DNA from: Vallitalea okinawensis
GTDB lineage: Bacteria; Bacillota; Clostridia; Lachnospirales; PQDH01
Assembly (NCBI RefSeq): GCF_002964605.1
Contig: NZ_PQDH01000002.1
Span: 372,001-436,000 of the forward strand
Reading direction: 5' to 3'
DNA: 64,000 nt
The notes under the pieces are model-generated. The model did no database searches. It was given only the letters and a program-made list of their open reading frames with translations, and was not told where the DNA came from. The position numbers and the translations under genes are program-made. Shown one piece after another: positions 9,410-17,020 of this stretch. Position 1 is the first letter of the stretch; the number at the start of each line of letters is the position of its first letter.

Positions 9410-9910
9410 ATGTCTTTATATGAACAATGGCAAGGACAAGCTTACGTTGAGCGCACGCAAGAAGAATACAATGCCTTTTGGGAAGCTTATCTTGTAAAGG
9501 AACAGAAAAATTATGAATATATTTTAGAGCATAAAGATGAAATGATTGGAGGACCACTAAGTCAACTAGCTGAGAAATTTGACATGGACTCTATCACTTT
9601 CACCGGATTTTTAGATGGTATTAACACAAGTCTTACAGAAACGCTGGATTTAAATAGCTTAACCGAAGAAAGCCAAGTAACACTTTCTATTGATTTTGAA
9701 AAACTTTATTATAATATGCTTGATGCTAAGGCAGATTGGCTTTACAACCTTCCACAATGGGAGCATATTTTAACAGAAGAAAAAAGAAAAGAAATAAAAA
9801 AAGAATTCAATAAAGCGCATATCGTTGTTAAAGATAAAAAAATCGGCAGAAATGACCCCTGTCCATGTGGAAGTGGTAAGAAATACAAAAAATGCTGTAT
9901 AAACAAATAG
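9410..9910 (+). CDS. SEC-C motif protein
   Basis: 166 residues. The C-terminus carries the SEC-C zinc motif, [16 protein letters not shown], best known from the C-terminus of SecA, where it binds Zn2+ and helps contact SecB and ribosomes. The N-terminal 140 residues are acidic, helical and not recognised. Stand-alone SEC-C proteins are common in Firmicutes and their roles are mostly unknown. The start ATG follows GGAAGAAG. It is divergent from the Csp operon and ends in front of repeat copy B. Confidence 0.8.
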   Translation: MSLYEQWQGQAYVERTQEEYNAFWEAYLVKEQKNYEYILEHKDEMIGGPLSQLAEKFDMDSITFTGFLDGINTSLTETLDLNSLTEESQVTLSIDFEKLYYNMLDAKADWLYNLPQWEHILTEEKRKEIKKEFNKAHIVVKDKKIGRNDPCPCGSGKKYKKCCINK

Positions 9911-9925
9911 ATAAAGTAATAGTAC

Positions 9926-10010
9926 AAAGTGGCTAACGCCACATTTAAACTGGTGATAGGAAAGTATGGTACCTTGCGAGCAAAACGCAGTACTTTCCTA
10001 TACTAAAAAG
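9926..10010 (+). repeat. Dispersed intergenic repeat, copy B (two hairpins)
   Basis: The fullest copy of the repeat. It holds a short hairpin, GTGGC-TAAC-GCCAC, then TTTAAACTG, then an 11-bp perfect stem formed by ATAGGAAAGTA and TACTTTCCTAT around a 23-nt loop containing CCTTGCGAGCAAAAC. Copies A (4062) and C (47854) share the same blocks in the same order. It lies just after the SEC-C gene. Confidence 0.6.
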
Positions 10011-10011
10011 C

Positions 10012-10034
10012 AAGTGAGCCTACTGGGCTCACTT
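10012..10034. terminator. Bidirectional terminator
   Basis: AAGTGAGCC and GGCTCACTT pair around a short loop. On the minus strand it is followed by GCTTTTTAG and ends the gene at 10040-10300; on the plus strand it can stop transcripts from the SEC-C gene. Confidence 0.7.
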
Positions 10035-10039
10035 AATCT

Positions 10040-10300
10040 TTACTCTTTACCAAGGCTCTTATCGCCTGACATTAGAAAGTTCATCATATTCTTAAAATCT
10101 TCTTCTTCATAAAACTTCAACTGCATTTCTTTGATGATTGGGTTATCCAGTAGATTAGCAACCATAATTATTTGTGAGAGTTTTGATTTCATATTAAGTA
10201 CATCACCTTCGTTAGTGATAAGTTCTACTTTACCTTTACATTTATTAATTCTTTCAAATAGACCTTCAGTATTTTTAATATTGGATAATGTAATTTTCAT
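10040..10300 (-). CDS. Small protein, possibly HPr-like fold
   Basis: 86 residues starting MKITLSNIKN. The start ATG at 10300 follows GGAGG by 8 nt; the in-frame ATG at 10315 lies before that site. The pattern (a beta strand, then a helix, then VELITNEGDVLNMKSKLSQIIM) recalls small clostridial HPr-like proteins in which the phosphorylatable histidine is absent. The resemblance is weak and function is unknown. It has its own terminator and stands alone between the SEC-C gene and the flavodoxin operon. Confidence 0.55.
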   Translation of the reverse strand: MKITLSNIKNTEGLFERINKCKGKVELITNEGDVLNMKSKLSQIIMVANLLDNPIIKEMQLKFYEEEDFKNMMNFLMSGDKSLGKE

Positions 10301-10378
10301 CTTGCAATCCTCCATTATAACAGCGTATTTGTTATTAGTGTTACCTTATTACGCTTTTAATATGAAGGTCTATTAATA

Positions 10379-11050
10379 TTATTCAAGATAAACTTTTTTT
10401 GTAAGGTCTTTGATCCCATTCTCTTTTCCTAACTTCCTCGATTGATGGTTGAGAAAAGCTGCCAATGGTCTTAATAAGATTCTAGGAATTTTGACTGTTA
10501 TCAATTCTTGTGACTTTGAAGATATTTGCTTTCCTTGGAGGGCATCTTCTAAAGCCAATTTAAAAGCTGCAGTAATTTTTCTTCCCTCTTTCCCTAGATT
10601 TTCTACTAACTTACCATTTAAAATTGCTCCTCCTCCATAGCTTAAACCACCTAACCATTTCATACCTGTTTCTTCAGCAAAGAGCCTACAAGATTCGATA
10701 AGAGGCTCGTTACGTGTTATATCAGGAAAACCACATTGCCCTATGGCAAAGAAATTTTTTCCTCGAAGATCTGTTTGAAAATCAGCAGCTAACTTTTCTA
10801 GAAACCACATAACTGGATAAGGTAGCGTATCCACATAGAGTGGGGCTACCAAAGCAATCATATCGCTTTTCTCTATATTATATTTTAAACCCTCTAAGCT
10901 TATCTTTTCATCAAAAAAGTCAATAACATGCAGAATTTCTGCAGTATGACCTGCTTCTTCTATTAGTATTTTGAGGGTTCGCCCAAAACTAAATGACGTT
11001 CCTTTTTTTCGTGGGCTACCATTGAAGATAAGAAGTTTTTTATGTATCAT
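10379..11050 (-). CDS. Flavodoxin-like NAD(P)H-dependent oxidoreductase (third of operon)
   Basis: 223 residues. The N-terminus, KKLLIFNGSPRKKGTSFSFG, is the FMN-binding loop of the flavodoxin_2/NADPH-dependent FMN reductase family. VAPLYVDTLPYP and FAIGQCGFPD follow in the positions of the other flavin-contacting loops. The protein probably binds FMN and reduces an unknown partner in the cytoplasm. I start at the ATG at 11050: GGAGG precedes it by 9 nt, and the longer frame to 11092 would overlap the previous gene. One nucleotide separates it from the upstream stop codon, so translation is coupled. Last gene of the TetR-flavodoxin operon. Confidence 0.8.
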   Translation of the reverse strand: MIHKKLLIFNGSPRKKGTSFSFGRTLKILIEEAGHTAEILHVIDFFDEKISLEGLKYNIEKSDMIALVAPLYVDTLPYPVMWFLEKLAADFQTDLRGKNFFAIGQCGFPDITRNEPLIESCRLFAEETGMKWLGGLSYGGGAILNGKLVENLGKEGRKITAAFKLALEDALQGKQISSKSQELITVKIPRILLRPLAAFLNHQSRKLGKENGIKDLTKKVYLE

Positions 11051-11051
11051 G

Positions 11052-11600
11052 TTATATGACCTCCATAAGGGCATTAGCCACTTCAGTCTCAATCACTTTT
11101 AGATCTTCTAGGGAACGGTATATGAGGGCTTTTGCAGAGGATAGCATGTTTAATGCGTTATTCTCTACTAAGGTTTTGAAACATCCTACTTGGGCAGGAA
11201 TTTCTTTTTCTACCACGCCAATTACAATTAGTGTCTTGCTCCCATAACGGGAAGGATGTAAAAGATGACCGTTCTTTACCATATACAGTGGTAATGCTGT
11301 CAACGCCAACTTATCCACAGCTTTTTTTAGTAGTGAGGAATAACCTCCAAATGTGATAGGGGTGAGCATGATGACAACATCACATGTTGCATAGCCTCTT
11401 AGAATTTCAGGCATATCATCTTCTATCACACATCTTCCAGGTGTCTTATGACCACATGCACCACAGCTTCGACAAGGTGATATATGCATATCTTCTAATC
11501 GAAAATAAGCATATTCTTCATTTTTTTTACAAAAAAAATTACTTAACCATGTCCCTAAAGGATTAAGATTTTTCATACCATCCAGCACTATCGTTCTTAT
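11052..11600 (-). CDS. Flavodoxin-like NAD(P)H reductase with Cys cluster (second of operon)
   Basis: About 183 residues. The segment SPCRSCGACGHKTPGRC after the FMN loop is typical of iron-sulfur-flavoprotein-like NADPH-dependent FMN reductases. TPITFGGYSSLLKKAVDK is the second flavin loop. The start is unusual: AGGAGG occupies 11609-11614, so the in-frame GTG at 11609 overlaps it and cannot be used normally. The next codon at the ideal 8-nt distance is ATA at 11600 (giving IRTIVLDGM, a normal flavodoxin start). Later in-frame starts (GTG 11588, ATG 11576) are 20 nt or more away. It lies 10-20 nt after the preceding flavodoxin gene. Confidence 0.75.
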   Translation of the reverse strand: MRTIVLDGMKNLNPLGTWLSNFFCKKNEEYAYFRLEDMHISPCRSCGACGHKTPGRCVIEDDMPEILRGYATCDVVIMLTPITFGGYSSLLKKAVDKLALTALPLYMVKNGHLLHPSRYGSKTLIVIGVVEKEIPAQVGCFKTLVENNALNMLSSAKALIYRSLEDLKVIETEVANALMEVI

Positions 11601-11618
11601 GACGAACACCTCCTGCGA

Positions 11619-12125
11619 TTATGCATTATTCATAGCTTTTGCAAACTTCTGTATGTTATTATCTGAAATCATGTCTATTACCCCAGCATCATTTTTAACT
11701 GGGATACCTTTATCATTCTTTGTCACCATTTTTATGATTAACTTTTCAAAGAAATTCATGTCTTTGAAGTCAAATACACCACCTAAGGACTCCATCACGA
11801 CAGCATTTCTAATCAACTTATCTGGAAAAGACTCTTTTAATTGATTTCTAGCTAAGTCTCCCCCTTGCATACAACTAATAAAAAGACCCACCTTTTTATC
11901 TTCAAGAATCTGAATATGATTGTTGCAAAACTCACTGACTTCTTTTTGTATACTCCCTGCATAGATTGACCCACCAATAATTACTTTATCATATTGTTGT
12001 AGATCAGGTATTGGATTGCTTTTAAGATTACATTGATCGATTTCACCTATCAACTGATCCGATAATAAACTAACACATTTCTTTGAACCTCCGTGCTTTG
12101 TGGCATAGATCATTAATGTTTTCAT
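11619..12125 (-). CDS. Flavodoxin domain protein (HemG-like; first flavodoxin of operon)
   Basis: 168 residues. MIYATKHGGSKKC is the phosphate-binding loop of flavodoxins, and IGGSIYAGSIQKEVSEF is the loop seen in the menaquinone-dependent protoporphyrinogen oxidase (HemG) type of flavodoxin. It should bind FMN. A role in haem synthesis is not supported by the neighbours; general electron transfer is as likely. The start ATG at 12125 follows AAAGGATGG. It lies 52 nt downstream of the tetR gene and is followed closely by two further flavodoxin-like genes. Confidence 0.75.
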   Translation of the reverse strand: MKTLMIYATKHGGSKKCVSLLSDQLIGEIDQCNLKSNPIPDLQQYDKVIIGGSIYAGSIQKEVSEFCNNHIQILEDKKVGLFISCMQGGDLARNQLKESFPDKLIRNAVVMESLGGVFDFKDMNFFEKLIIKMVTKNDKGIPVKNDAGVIDMISDNNIQKFAKAMNNA

Positions 12126-12177
12126 CTCTATCCATCCTTTCACAAATAACTTTATTTTTTAAAACTAGTTAAAATCA

Positions 12178-12801
12178 TTACTCCTCATCTATTGACATAA
12201 GTCCATTCAATACCAGTTCAAAATGATGATCGATTAAGCGATCGATTTGTACTTGCGGCACATCTTTTTCCATTATAAGTTTCATGACTAAGCCAAAAAC
12301 AGACGTCCATAAAATTTGAGCCGTAAGTTCTGGATCACACGGCTTATATCGCCCTAATCGAACTCCTCTCTGGATATTTTCACATAGCATCCCCATGGTT
12401 GGACTGTTTTTAGATACGCCCTGATGGAGTAAACTTGTTTTACTAATTATTAAGGGATCATCACTTAAAATAAAGGCTCTATATTCTTCTGGCGCAACTA
12501 GAGCAGCCTTTATATATTTCCTAAAAGATTCTTTCATTTCTTTTTCTGGTTCATTCTCATTTCTCTCTATAGATTGAAGTGAAGTTAATATTCTTCGATA
12601 TTCTTCACTGGTAAGTGTTTCTACGATTTCATTTTTATCCTTAAAGTAATGATAAATGATAGCAGGAGAATAATCGATAGCATTCGTAATTTTACGAATG
12701 GAAAGGCCTTTAACACCCTCTTGAGAAATTATTTTTCTTGCAGCATCCAAAATTTTAAGTTTAATTTCTTCCTGTTTACGTTTTTGTCGCTCTTTACTCA
12801 A
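12178..12801 (-). CDS. TetR/AcrR family transcriptional regulator
   Basis: 207 residues. The N-terminal HTH (ILDAARKIISQEGVKGLSIRKI, then YSPAIIYHYFKDKNEIV) is a standard TetR DNA-binding domain; residues 70-200 are the ligand-binding helical domain. The start appears to be TTG at 12801, with AAGGG about 14-17 nt upstream, which is a weak site. Two palindromes lie 25-57 bp upstream (12826-12858), so autorepression is likely. The three flavodoxin-like genes follow on the same strand and are the probable target. The inducer is unknown; a redox-active or quinone-like compound would fit the operon. Confidence 0.85.
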   Translation of the reverse strand: MSKERQKRKQEEIKLKILDAARKIISQEGVKGLSIRKITNAIDYSPAIIYHYFKDKNEIVETLTSEEYRRILTSLQSIERNENEPEKEMKESFRKYIKAALVAPEEYRAFILSDDPLIISKTSLLHQGVSKNSPTMGMLCENIQRGVRLGRYKPCDPELTAQILWTSVFGLVMKLIMEKDVPQVQIDRLIDHHFELVLNGLMSIDEE

Positions 12802-12825
12802 ACTAGTAACCAGCTTTCCCTTTTA

Positions 12826-12858
12826 TTAAACACCGTTTAATAATTAAACAGTGTTTAA
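12826..12858. promoter_or_regulatory. Tandem TetR operator
   Basis: Two 15-bp palindromes, TTAAAC-ACC-GTTTAA and TTAAAC-AGT-GTTTAA, are spaced 18 bp centre to centre upstream of the tetR start. The arrangement fits binding of two TetR dimers. That this is the operator is inferred from position and symmetry. Confidence 0.7.
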
Positions 12859-12911
12859 TTCCATTGTATTTCTTTTCAATCTATTTGGCAATACATTTGG
12901 AATAAAAAGAA

Positions 12912-12928
12912 TCTTAAATTTATCTTAA
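12912..12928. promoter_or_regulatory. Pair of TCTTAA direct repeats (11-bp spacing)
   Basis: TCTTAA occurs at 12912 and 12923. The same phased repeats lie at 32424-32463 and 39488-39514 next to two-component operons, so this may be a further site for such a response regulator. Confidence 0.35.
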
Positions 12929-12948
12929 GTGATTCCTGATTTGAGGTC

Positions 12949-12982
12949 AAAAAAATCGGTTGAGAATTTCAAATTCTCAACC
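12949..12982 (-). terminator. Terminator of the DNA glycosylase gene
   Basis: GGTTGAGAATTT and AAATTCTCAACC form a 12-bp stem with a one-nucleotide centre, followed on the minus strand by seven T. Confidence 0.85.
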
Positions 12983-12992
12983 AACTCTTTTG

Positions 12993-13820
12993 TTATTCTT
13001 CTTGGCATTTTTCGCAGTAGTATATACTCCCCCCCATATATGCTTTCTTGATTATTTGTCCGCCACAGATTTCACATGGTTGATTAACTGTTCTTTTACT
13101 TAATTTAGTCTTATAACCACCAAAACAGCCAAATAAATCTTTCTCTGTATCTCTTCCTCCTTGTATCGTCATTTCAAACAAGGTATCTTTAATGGATTGA
13201 AAAATCCTCTCTTTTTCTTTCTCAGAAAGGTTATTTACTTTCTTTTTTGGATGGATTCCAGCATTATAAAGTATATCTTGTAGGACCCCATTACCTAACC
13301 CAGGTATACGTTGTTCTGTAGCCAATAAGGCTTTAACACTTTTCTTTTGAACACTCTCTTCAGAAGTTATTTTCTTGAAATATTTTTCATTGAATTGGTC
13401 AGAGAGCGGGGATGGTTTTTCCTTAGCTATAAAATAATATTGATTATCAAATTGCCCTTTTTTGAAGCACCACATACCACCATACATCTGGACACTGGCT
13501 ACAAGAAAGCTCCCATCTGTAAATTGAATGCATAATTGATGCTTCTTAGGTAGTTTGCTTTTATCACTGAATAACCTTAAGGCTACACCGTCTCCTAGTA
13601 CCATCCGAACATCATCTAAATATACTTCAATTAATCCTCCATGATTAACTGCTTTATTTATTTCTTTTCCCTTTAATAAAGCATCGTATTCTTCAGGATC
13701 ACCTGCAAACCATGCAAACTTATGAGGTGACTGATTCGTTATAACTTTTTGAATGACTTTACCAATCAATAATTCATTCATCTGTTCAGCTAGAACCGCA
13801 GCTTCTGGTATTTCAAGCAT
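12993..13820 (-). CDS. Fpg/Nei family DNA glycosylase
   Basis: 275 residues, the usual length. The mature N-terminus would be Leu-Glu-Ile-Pro-Glu, resembling the Pro-Glu catalytic N-terminus of MutM/Nei but with Leu at position 2, as in a known Firmicute subfamily. The H2TH region (TEQRIPGLGNGVLQDILYNAGIHP, shown in part) and the C-terminal zinc finger (CEICGG then YYCEKCQ) are intact. These enzymes excise oxidised bases and nick the abasic site. If Leu2 is really the first residue, catalytic chemistry may differ from MutM, which uses Pro2. The start ATG follows GGGAGG. Monocistronic. Confidence 0.8.
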   Translation of the reverse strand: MLEIPEAAVLAEQMNELLIGKVIQKVITNQSPHKFAWFAGDPEEYDALLKGKEINKAVNHGGLIEVYLDDVRMVLGDGVALRLFSDKSKLPKKHQLCIQFTDGSFLVASVQMYGGMWCFKKGQFDNQYYFIAKEKPSPLSDQFNEKYFKKITSEESVQKKSVKALLATEQRIPGLGNGVLQDILYNAGIHPKKKVNNLSEKEKERIFQSIKDTLFEMTIQGGRDTEKDLFGCFGGYKTKLSKRTVNQPCEICGGQIIKKAYMGGSIYYCEKCQEE

Positions 13821-14158
13821 TATTGAAACCTCCCATATACATTTGAATTTATCTCTCGTGGAAATGATTCTTTACCTATTATACCTTATAATACCATAAC
13901 TTTTACGACAACACTATGTCATATATACATGAAAGTTATACTTCTTGTACCATATCTATTCTACTTTTCTACTACGCAATAATTTCTGTTACAGTATAGT
14001 AATTACCAGCTTTAACTACGCAAGGGCTTTCCTATATTTTGAACATTATTGATAAACTTACTAAATAGGTGTATAATCTAAATGCTGCTATTATTGGTTA
14101 ATTATTATATCATATAACAGCAGAAATATTATCTTACTGATGAAAAGGAGATGTTATC
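13821..14158. other. 338-bp intergenic region
   Basis: This divergent region separates the glycosylase and DUF4932 genes. It contains the GACA-N6-TGTC motif at 13907-13920 and a possible TATAAT near 13885. Nothing resembling a small gene or structured RNA was seen. Confidence 0.5.
13907..13920. promoter_or_regulatory. GACA-N6-TGTC inverted motif
   Basis: GACAACACTATGTC here and GACAACAGTATGTC at 19598-19611 differ at one base. Both lie upstream of minus-strand genes, here about 90 bp before the glycosylase start. This suggests a shared regulator, not identified. Confidence 0.35.
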
Positions 14159-15319
14159 TTGAGGTCCAAGAAAACAGTAATTCCGGTCCTTATTGTTATA
14201 GCTATTATCGTTTTATTATCCACGGGTTGGATACATACGTCTCAAAAACAAACTGCAGATTCTAATGTAATTTATGTTTCAAATGACACCGTCAACTACA
14301 AAATTTATACGAACTATATGATGGATACATACATCATAGCTAGTGCATTATATTTGGATTTTAATAGTTCTGTATTATTACCCTATACAGAAAGTCACGA
14401 AATCTATAAGAAGGCAAAAGAATACTTCTCCCCTTATAAGGAACATCATTTTATAAAAAACTTTAACGCATATGTAAATTATGAAGATATCAATGGTGAT
14501 GTTATTGGTATTTTACTAAGTTGTAGTAATGATCCTTCTTTAACACCTATCCATGATTTTGATGATAAATATCTTCAAGGGGTCTTTAAAGACTTAGAAG
14601 TAATTAATGCCTTTCTAACAGGGCTGAAAGCTTTCTATGAAGATACTCATGCAGAAGATTTTTTTATGGAAAATGCAAAATTGTATACAGATATGAATAA
14701 CTATATACTTAAACATATAGATGATACCCAAATCACAACTCTTATTAGTAATACTGAGGCTTATTTGGGCACAAAGGAGAAGTACTTTGGTGATTCATCT
14801 ATTGAATACGAAACAGTCTTAACCTTATTCAGACCCTCCATGGCATCTTTTTACTCTCTGAAGACACAAAATGGTTATAAGATTGTAACCTATCAGTCAC
14901 CTAATGACTTCACCCAGAATCCCTATAAATATGATATTGACTTTATGGTTGAATCAGCAATCCATGAATACCTTCATAGTTACATCAACAAACCTGTTGC
15001 TGAGCAACGTGAACATATAAATGCATTAATGACTAACATAGATAAGAAGATATTTATGAAAAATCCTATGTATCAAGGTATGCCATATCATAGAATTTTT
15101 GATGAGTATTTTGTAAGAGCTATTGAGGGGAGAATATATAAGGAAACTTTTGATGAAAAAAAAGCTTTAAATACCATCATCCATAAAGAAGTAGAATACG
15201 GTGGTTTTAATCAATTGATGGGACTCTATCAAGAGCTTGACAACTACGAAGAAAATCGAGATACCTATACTGACATGGATACATTTTTACCATCTTTGAT
15301 TGACTTGTTAGCTAACTAA
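14159..15319 (+). CDS. Membrane-anchored DUF4932-like metallopeptidase
   Basis: 386 residues starting at TTG, with AAAGGAGATG 5 nt upstream. Residues 4-24 are a signal anchor. The segment around residues 266-276 contains HEYLH in the context AIHEYLHSYINK, a zincin HExxH motif, and a downstream glutamate-rich region (RIFDEYFVRAIEG) could give the third ligand. The layout matches DUF4932 proteins, presumed extracellular zinc peptidases. Peptidase activity is inferred from the motif only. It is monocistronic; an imperfect hairpin at 15366-15406 follows. Confidence 0.7.
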   Translation: MRSKKTVIPVLIVIAIIVLLSTGWIHTSQKQTADSNVIYVSNDTVNYKIYTNYMMDTYIIASALYLDFNSSVLLPYTESHEIYKKAKEYFSPYKEHHFIKNFNAYVNYEDINGDVIGILLSCSNDPSLTPIHDFDDKYLQGVFKDLEVINAFLTGLKAFYEDTHAEDFFMENAKLYTDMNNYILKHIDDTQITTLISNTEAYLGTKEKYFGDSSIEYETVLTLFRPSMASFYSLKTQNGYKIVTYQSPNDFTQNPYKYDIDFMVESAIHEYLHSYINKPVAEQREHINALMTNIDKKIFMKNPMYQGMPYHRIFDEYFVRAIEGRIYKETFDEKKALNTIIHKEVEYGGFNQLMGLYQELDNYEENRDTYTDMDTFLPSLIDLLAN

Positions 15320-15365
15320 TTAATTGATTTACACAGTAATATTAGCTATAGAATATCCATATTAG

Positions 15366-15406
15366 ATAGGAATGCTATTAATGCTTCAACCTAATAACAT
15401 TCCTAT
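15366..15406. terminator. Hairpin between convergent genes
   Basis: ATAGGAATG pairs perfectly with CATTCCTAT, with further pairs (ATTA/TAAT) inside. There is no clear T-tract on either side, so a terminator role is likely but not certain. Confidence 0.45.
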
Positions 15407-15444
15407 ACTAATTTATGTTCATTAAATGATTCCTATCGGTATTT

Positions 15445-16131
15445 TTAACCTACGCCAAAATCAGTATTTACCCATAAAACTTCACATTTCGATTCTTGCT
15501 CAAGCGATTTATATTTTTTTTGAAACCATTTTATTAGTTCATGATCTGGTTTAATGGCTGTTGAATTTTCTGTATATACATTTACTGTGAAATGACTAAA
15601 ATGTTCTCTTGCTAGATCAATATCCTTTTTAATCATAGCCTTTGTTTGTCCTTCAACTCCAACTAATAGACATATAGAATCAAAAAAACCCTTTAACTCA
15701 CCAATGTCTTTATATTGAAACCCTTTCATTAATACCTTTTCTCTAAATTGCTCATCAAAGGTTTCTAAACCTGTTTTAAACATTATCTTAACATTAAAAA
15801 ATTCCCTAATCTCATCTAGTCGCTTTCTATAAATCCAATGCGCTTCTAGAAAGAGGCAATTAATATTACAATCAACAATTGTTTTTCTTATAGCTTCTAA
15901 TGTTTCTTTAGGAAGTTCAAAAACATTACCTGAATTAATAACTTCCAACACCCCAAACTCTCCAGTTACCTCATCTAATATCTCTTTATTAATTTGATTA
16001 ATATAATTAATATCTTTTGAATTATCCTCAATATAGTCACAGAAAGTACACTTCCCCCATCGACATGGTGTAGATTTCAACATGACTATTTCTCTTTTAA
16101 ATTTTTCAACTATTCGACTATATCTTATCAT
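15445..16131 (-). CDS. queL: Radical SAM protein, QueL-like (queuine lyase)
   Basis: 228 residues. The cluster motif is CRWGKCTFC at residues 23-31, a Cx4Cx2C spacing that differs by one from the classical Cx3Cx2C. In C. difficile the radical SAM enzyme QueL converts queuine to preQ1 and is encoded with the nucleosidase QueK and a transporter; here the homologous partners lie immediately across the divergent region (16304-17936). The assignment rests on this context plus size and fold. ATG 16131 is chosen as start because AAGGTG lies 6 nt upstream. A general radical SAM enzyme of unknown role is the alternative. Confidence 0.65.
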   Translation of the reverse strand: MIRYSRIVEKFKREIVMLKSTPCRWGKCTFCDYIEDNSKDINYINQINKEILDEVTGEFGVLEVINSGNVFELPKETLEAIRKTIVDCNINCLFLEAHWIYRKRLDEIREFFNVKIMFKTGLETFDEQFREKVLMKGFQYKDIGELKGFFDSICLLVGVEGQTKAMIKKDIDLAREHFSHFTVNVYTENSTAIKPDHELIKWFQKKYKSLEQESKCEVLWVNTDFGVG

Positions 16132-16207
16132 TTTCATCACCTTGAACTAGTATAACATAAAAATCTGCTTTAATTAACACTTTCCACATTGTAACAAGTC
16201 ATATAAC

Positions 16208-16236
16208 TTGAAATTTAACTGATTTTAGTTTATAAT
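16208..16236 (+). promoter_or_regulatory. Promoter of the queuosine salvage operon
   Basis: TTGAAA and TATAAT are separated by 17 bp. Transcription would begin near 16243, about 15 nt before the preQ1 riboswitch. Confidence 0.7.
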
Positions 16237-16256
16237 ATATCCTGTTTGCATAGAAA

Positions 16257-16296
16257 CCGCAGTTCGAAACCATCCTGCGACATCAAAACTAGGAGG
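16257..16296 (+). ncRNA. preQ1-I riboswitch (translational)
   Basis: The elements occur in the right order. Stem P1 is CGCAG/CTGCG; the loop starts TTC and contains ACC; a C lies just before the 3' arm of P1 and could contact preQ1; an A-rich tail ends in CTAGGAGG. The AGGAGG of the tail is the ribosome binding site of the yhhQ gene, so preQ1 binding (pairing of loop CC with tail GG) would block translation. This matches the preQ1-I class as in B. subtilis queC. It controls a transporter and a nucleosidase of the same pathway. Confidence 0.8.
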
Positions 16297-16303
16297 AATT
16301 TGA

Positions 16304-17020
16304 ATGAATAACTTATTAGTATTTTTAATTTTTGCTGTTGTCAACTTTGGACTTATAGCAACAGCTTACAAGTTTTTTGGAAAACGTGGTATTTTAGGTT
16401 ACATAATTTTAAGTGTAATCGCTGCTAATCTACAAGTCAATAAAGGTGTTATGTTTGACTTTGGATTATTTGAGCTAGAAGCTACTCTTGGCAATGTTAT
16501 GTTTGCTGGTATCTTTTTAGCTACAGATTTACTTAATGAAAAGTATGGCTACAAAGAAGCCAAAAAATCTGTGTATATTTCAATCTTTGCTAACTTATCC
16601 TTTGTTCTCATTATGTATATTTCTACATTATTTCAAGGACTAGAATACAGCAAGGATTTTAGTGAAGCACTTGAATTATTTTTCTCCATTAACGGTGGAG
16701 CATTAAAAGCCGTTTTAGTTGGAAACCTTGTTTATCTGATTAGCCAAACATTAGATGTTTATGTTTATTCAAAACTCAAAGCTTGGAACGACTCAAAAAA
16801 ATATCTTTGGCTTAGAAATAATGGTTCAACCTTTATATCACAATTAGTGGATTCAATACTTGTTACCGTTGGTTTTGCTCTTGTAGGCATTTTCCCAATG
16901 GATATTGTTGGTACTGTAATCATTACAACTTTAGTTGTTAAATATATTGCTGCCATTATTGATACACCTTTTATGTATATTATGTCATACATTACACCAA
17001 AGGATGATGTTGATGCATAA
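16304..17020 (+). CDS. yhhQ: Queuosine precursor transporter YhhQ family
   Basis: 238 residues with six to seven hydrophobic segments. Signatures of the VUT/YhhQ family are present: NVMFAGIFLATDLLNEKYG near residue 66 and the late segment STFISQLVDSILVTVGFAL. E. coli YhhQ imports preQ0 and preQ1; homologues may carry queuine or queuosine. ATG follows TAGGAGG inside the preQ1 riboswitch. Its last codons overlap the start of the queK-like gene, so the two are translationally coupled. This supports import of a queuosine-related base or nucleoside followed by hydrolysis. Confidence 0.85.
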   Translation: MNNLLVFLIFAVVNFGLIATAYKFFGKRGILGYIILSVIAANLQVNKGVMFDFGLFELEATLGNVMFAGIFLATDLLNEKYGYKEAKKSVYISIFANLSFVLIMYISTLFQGLEYSKDFSEALELFFSINGGALKAVLVGNLVYLISQTLDVYVYSKLKAWNDSKKYLWLRNNGSTFISQLVDSILVTVGFALVGIFPMDIVGTVIITTLVVKYIAAIIDTPFMYIMSYITPKDDVDA

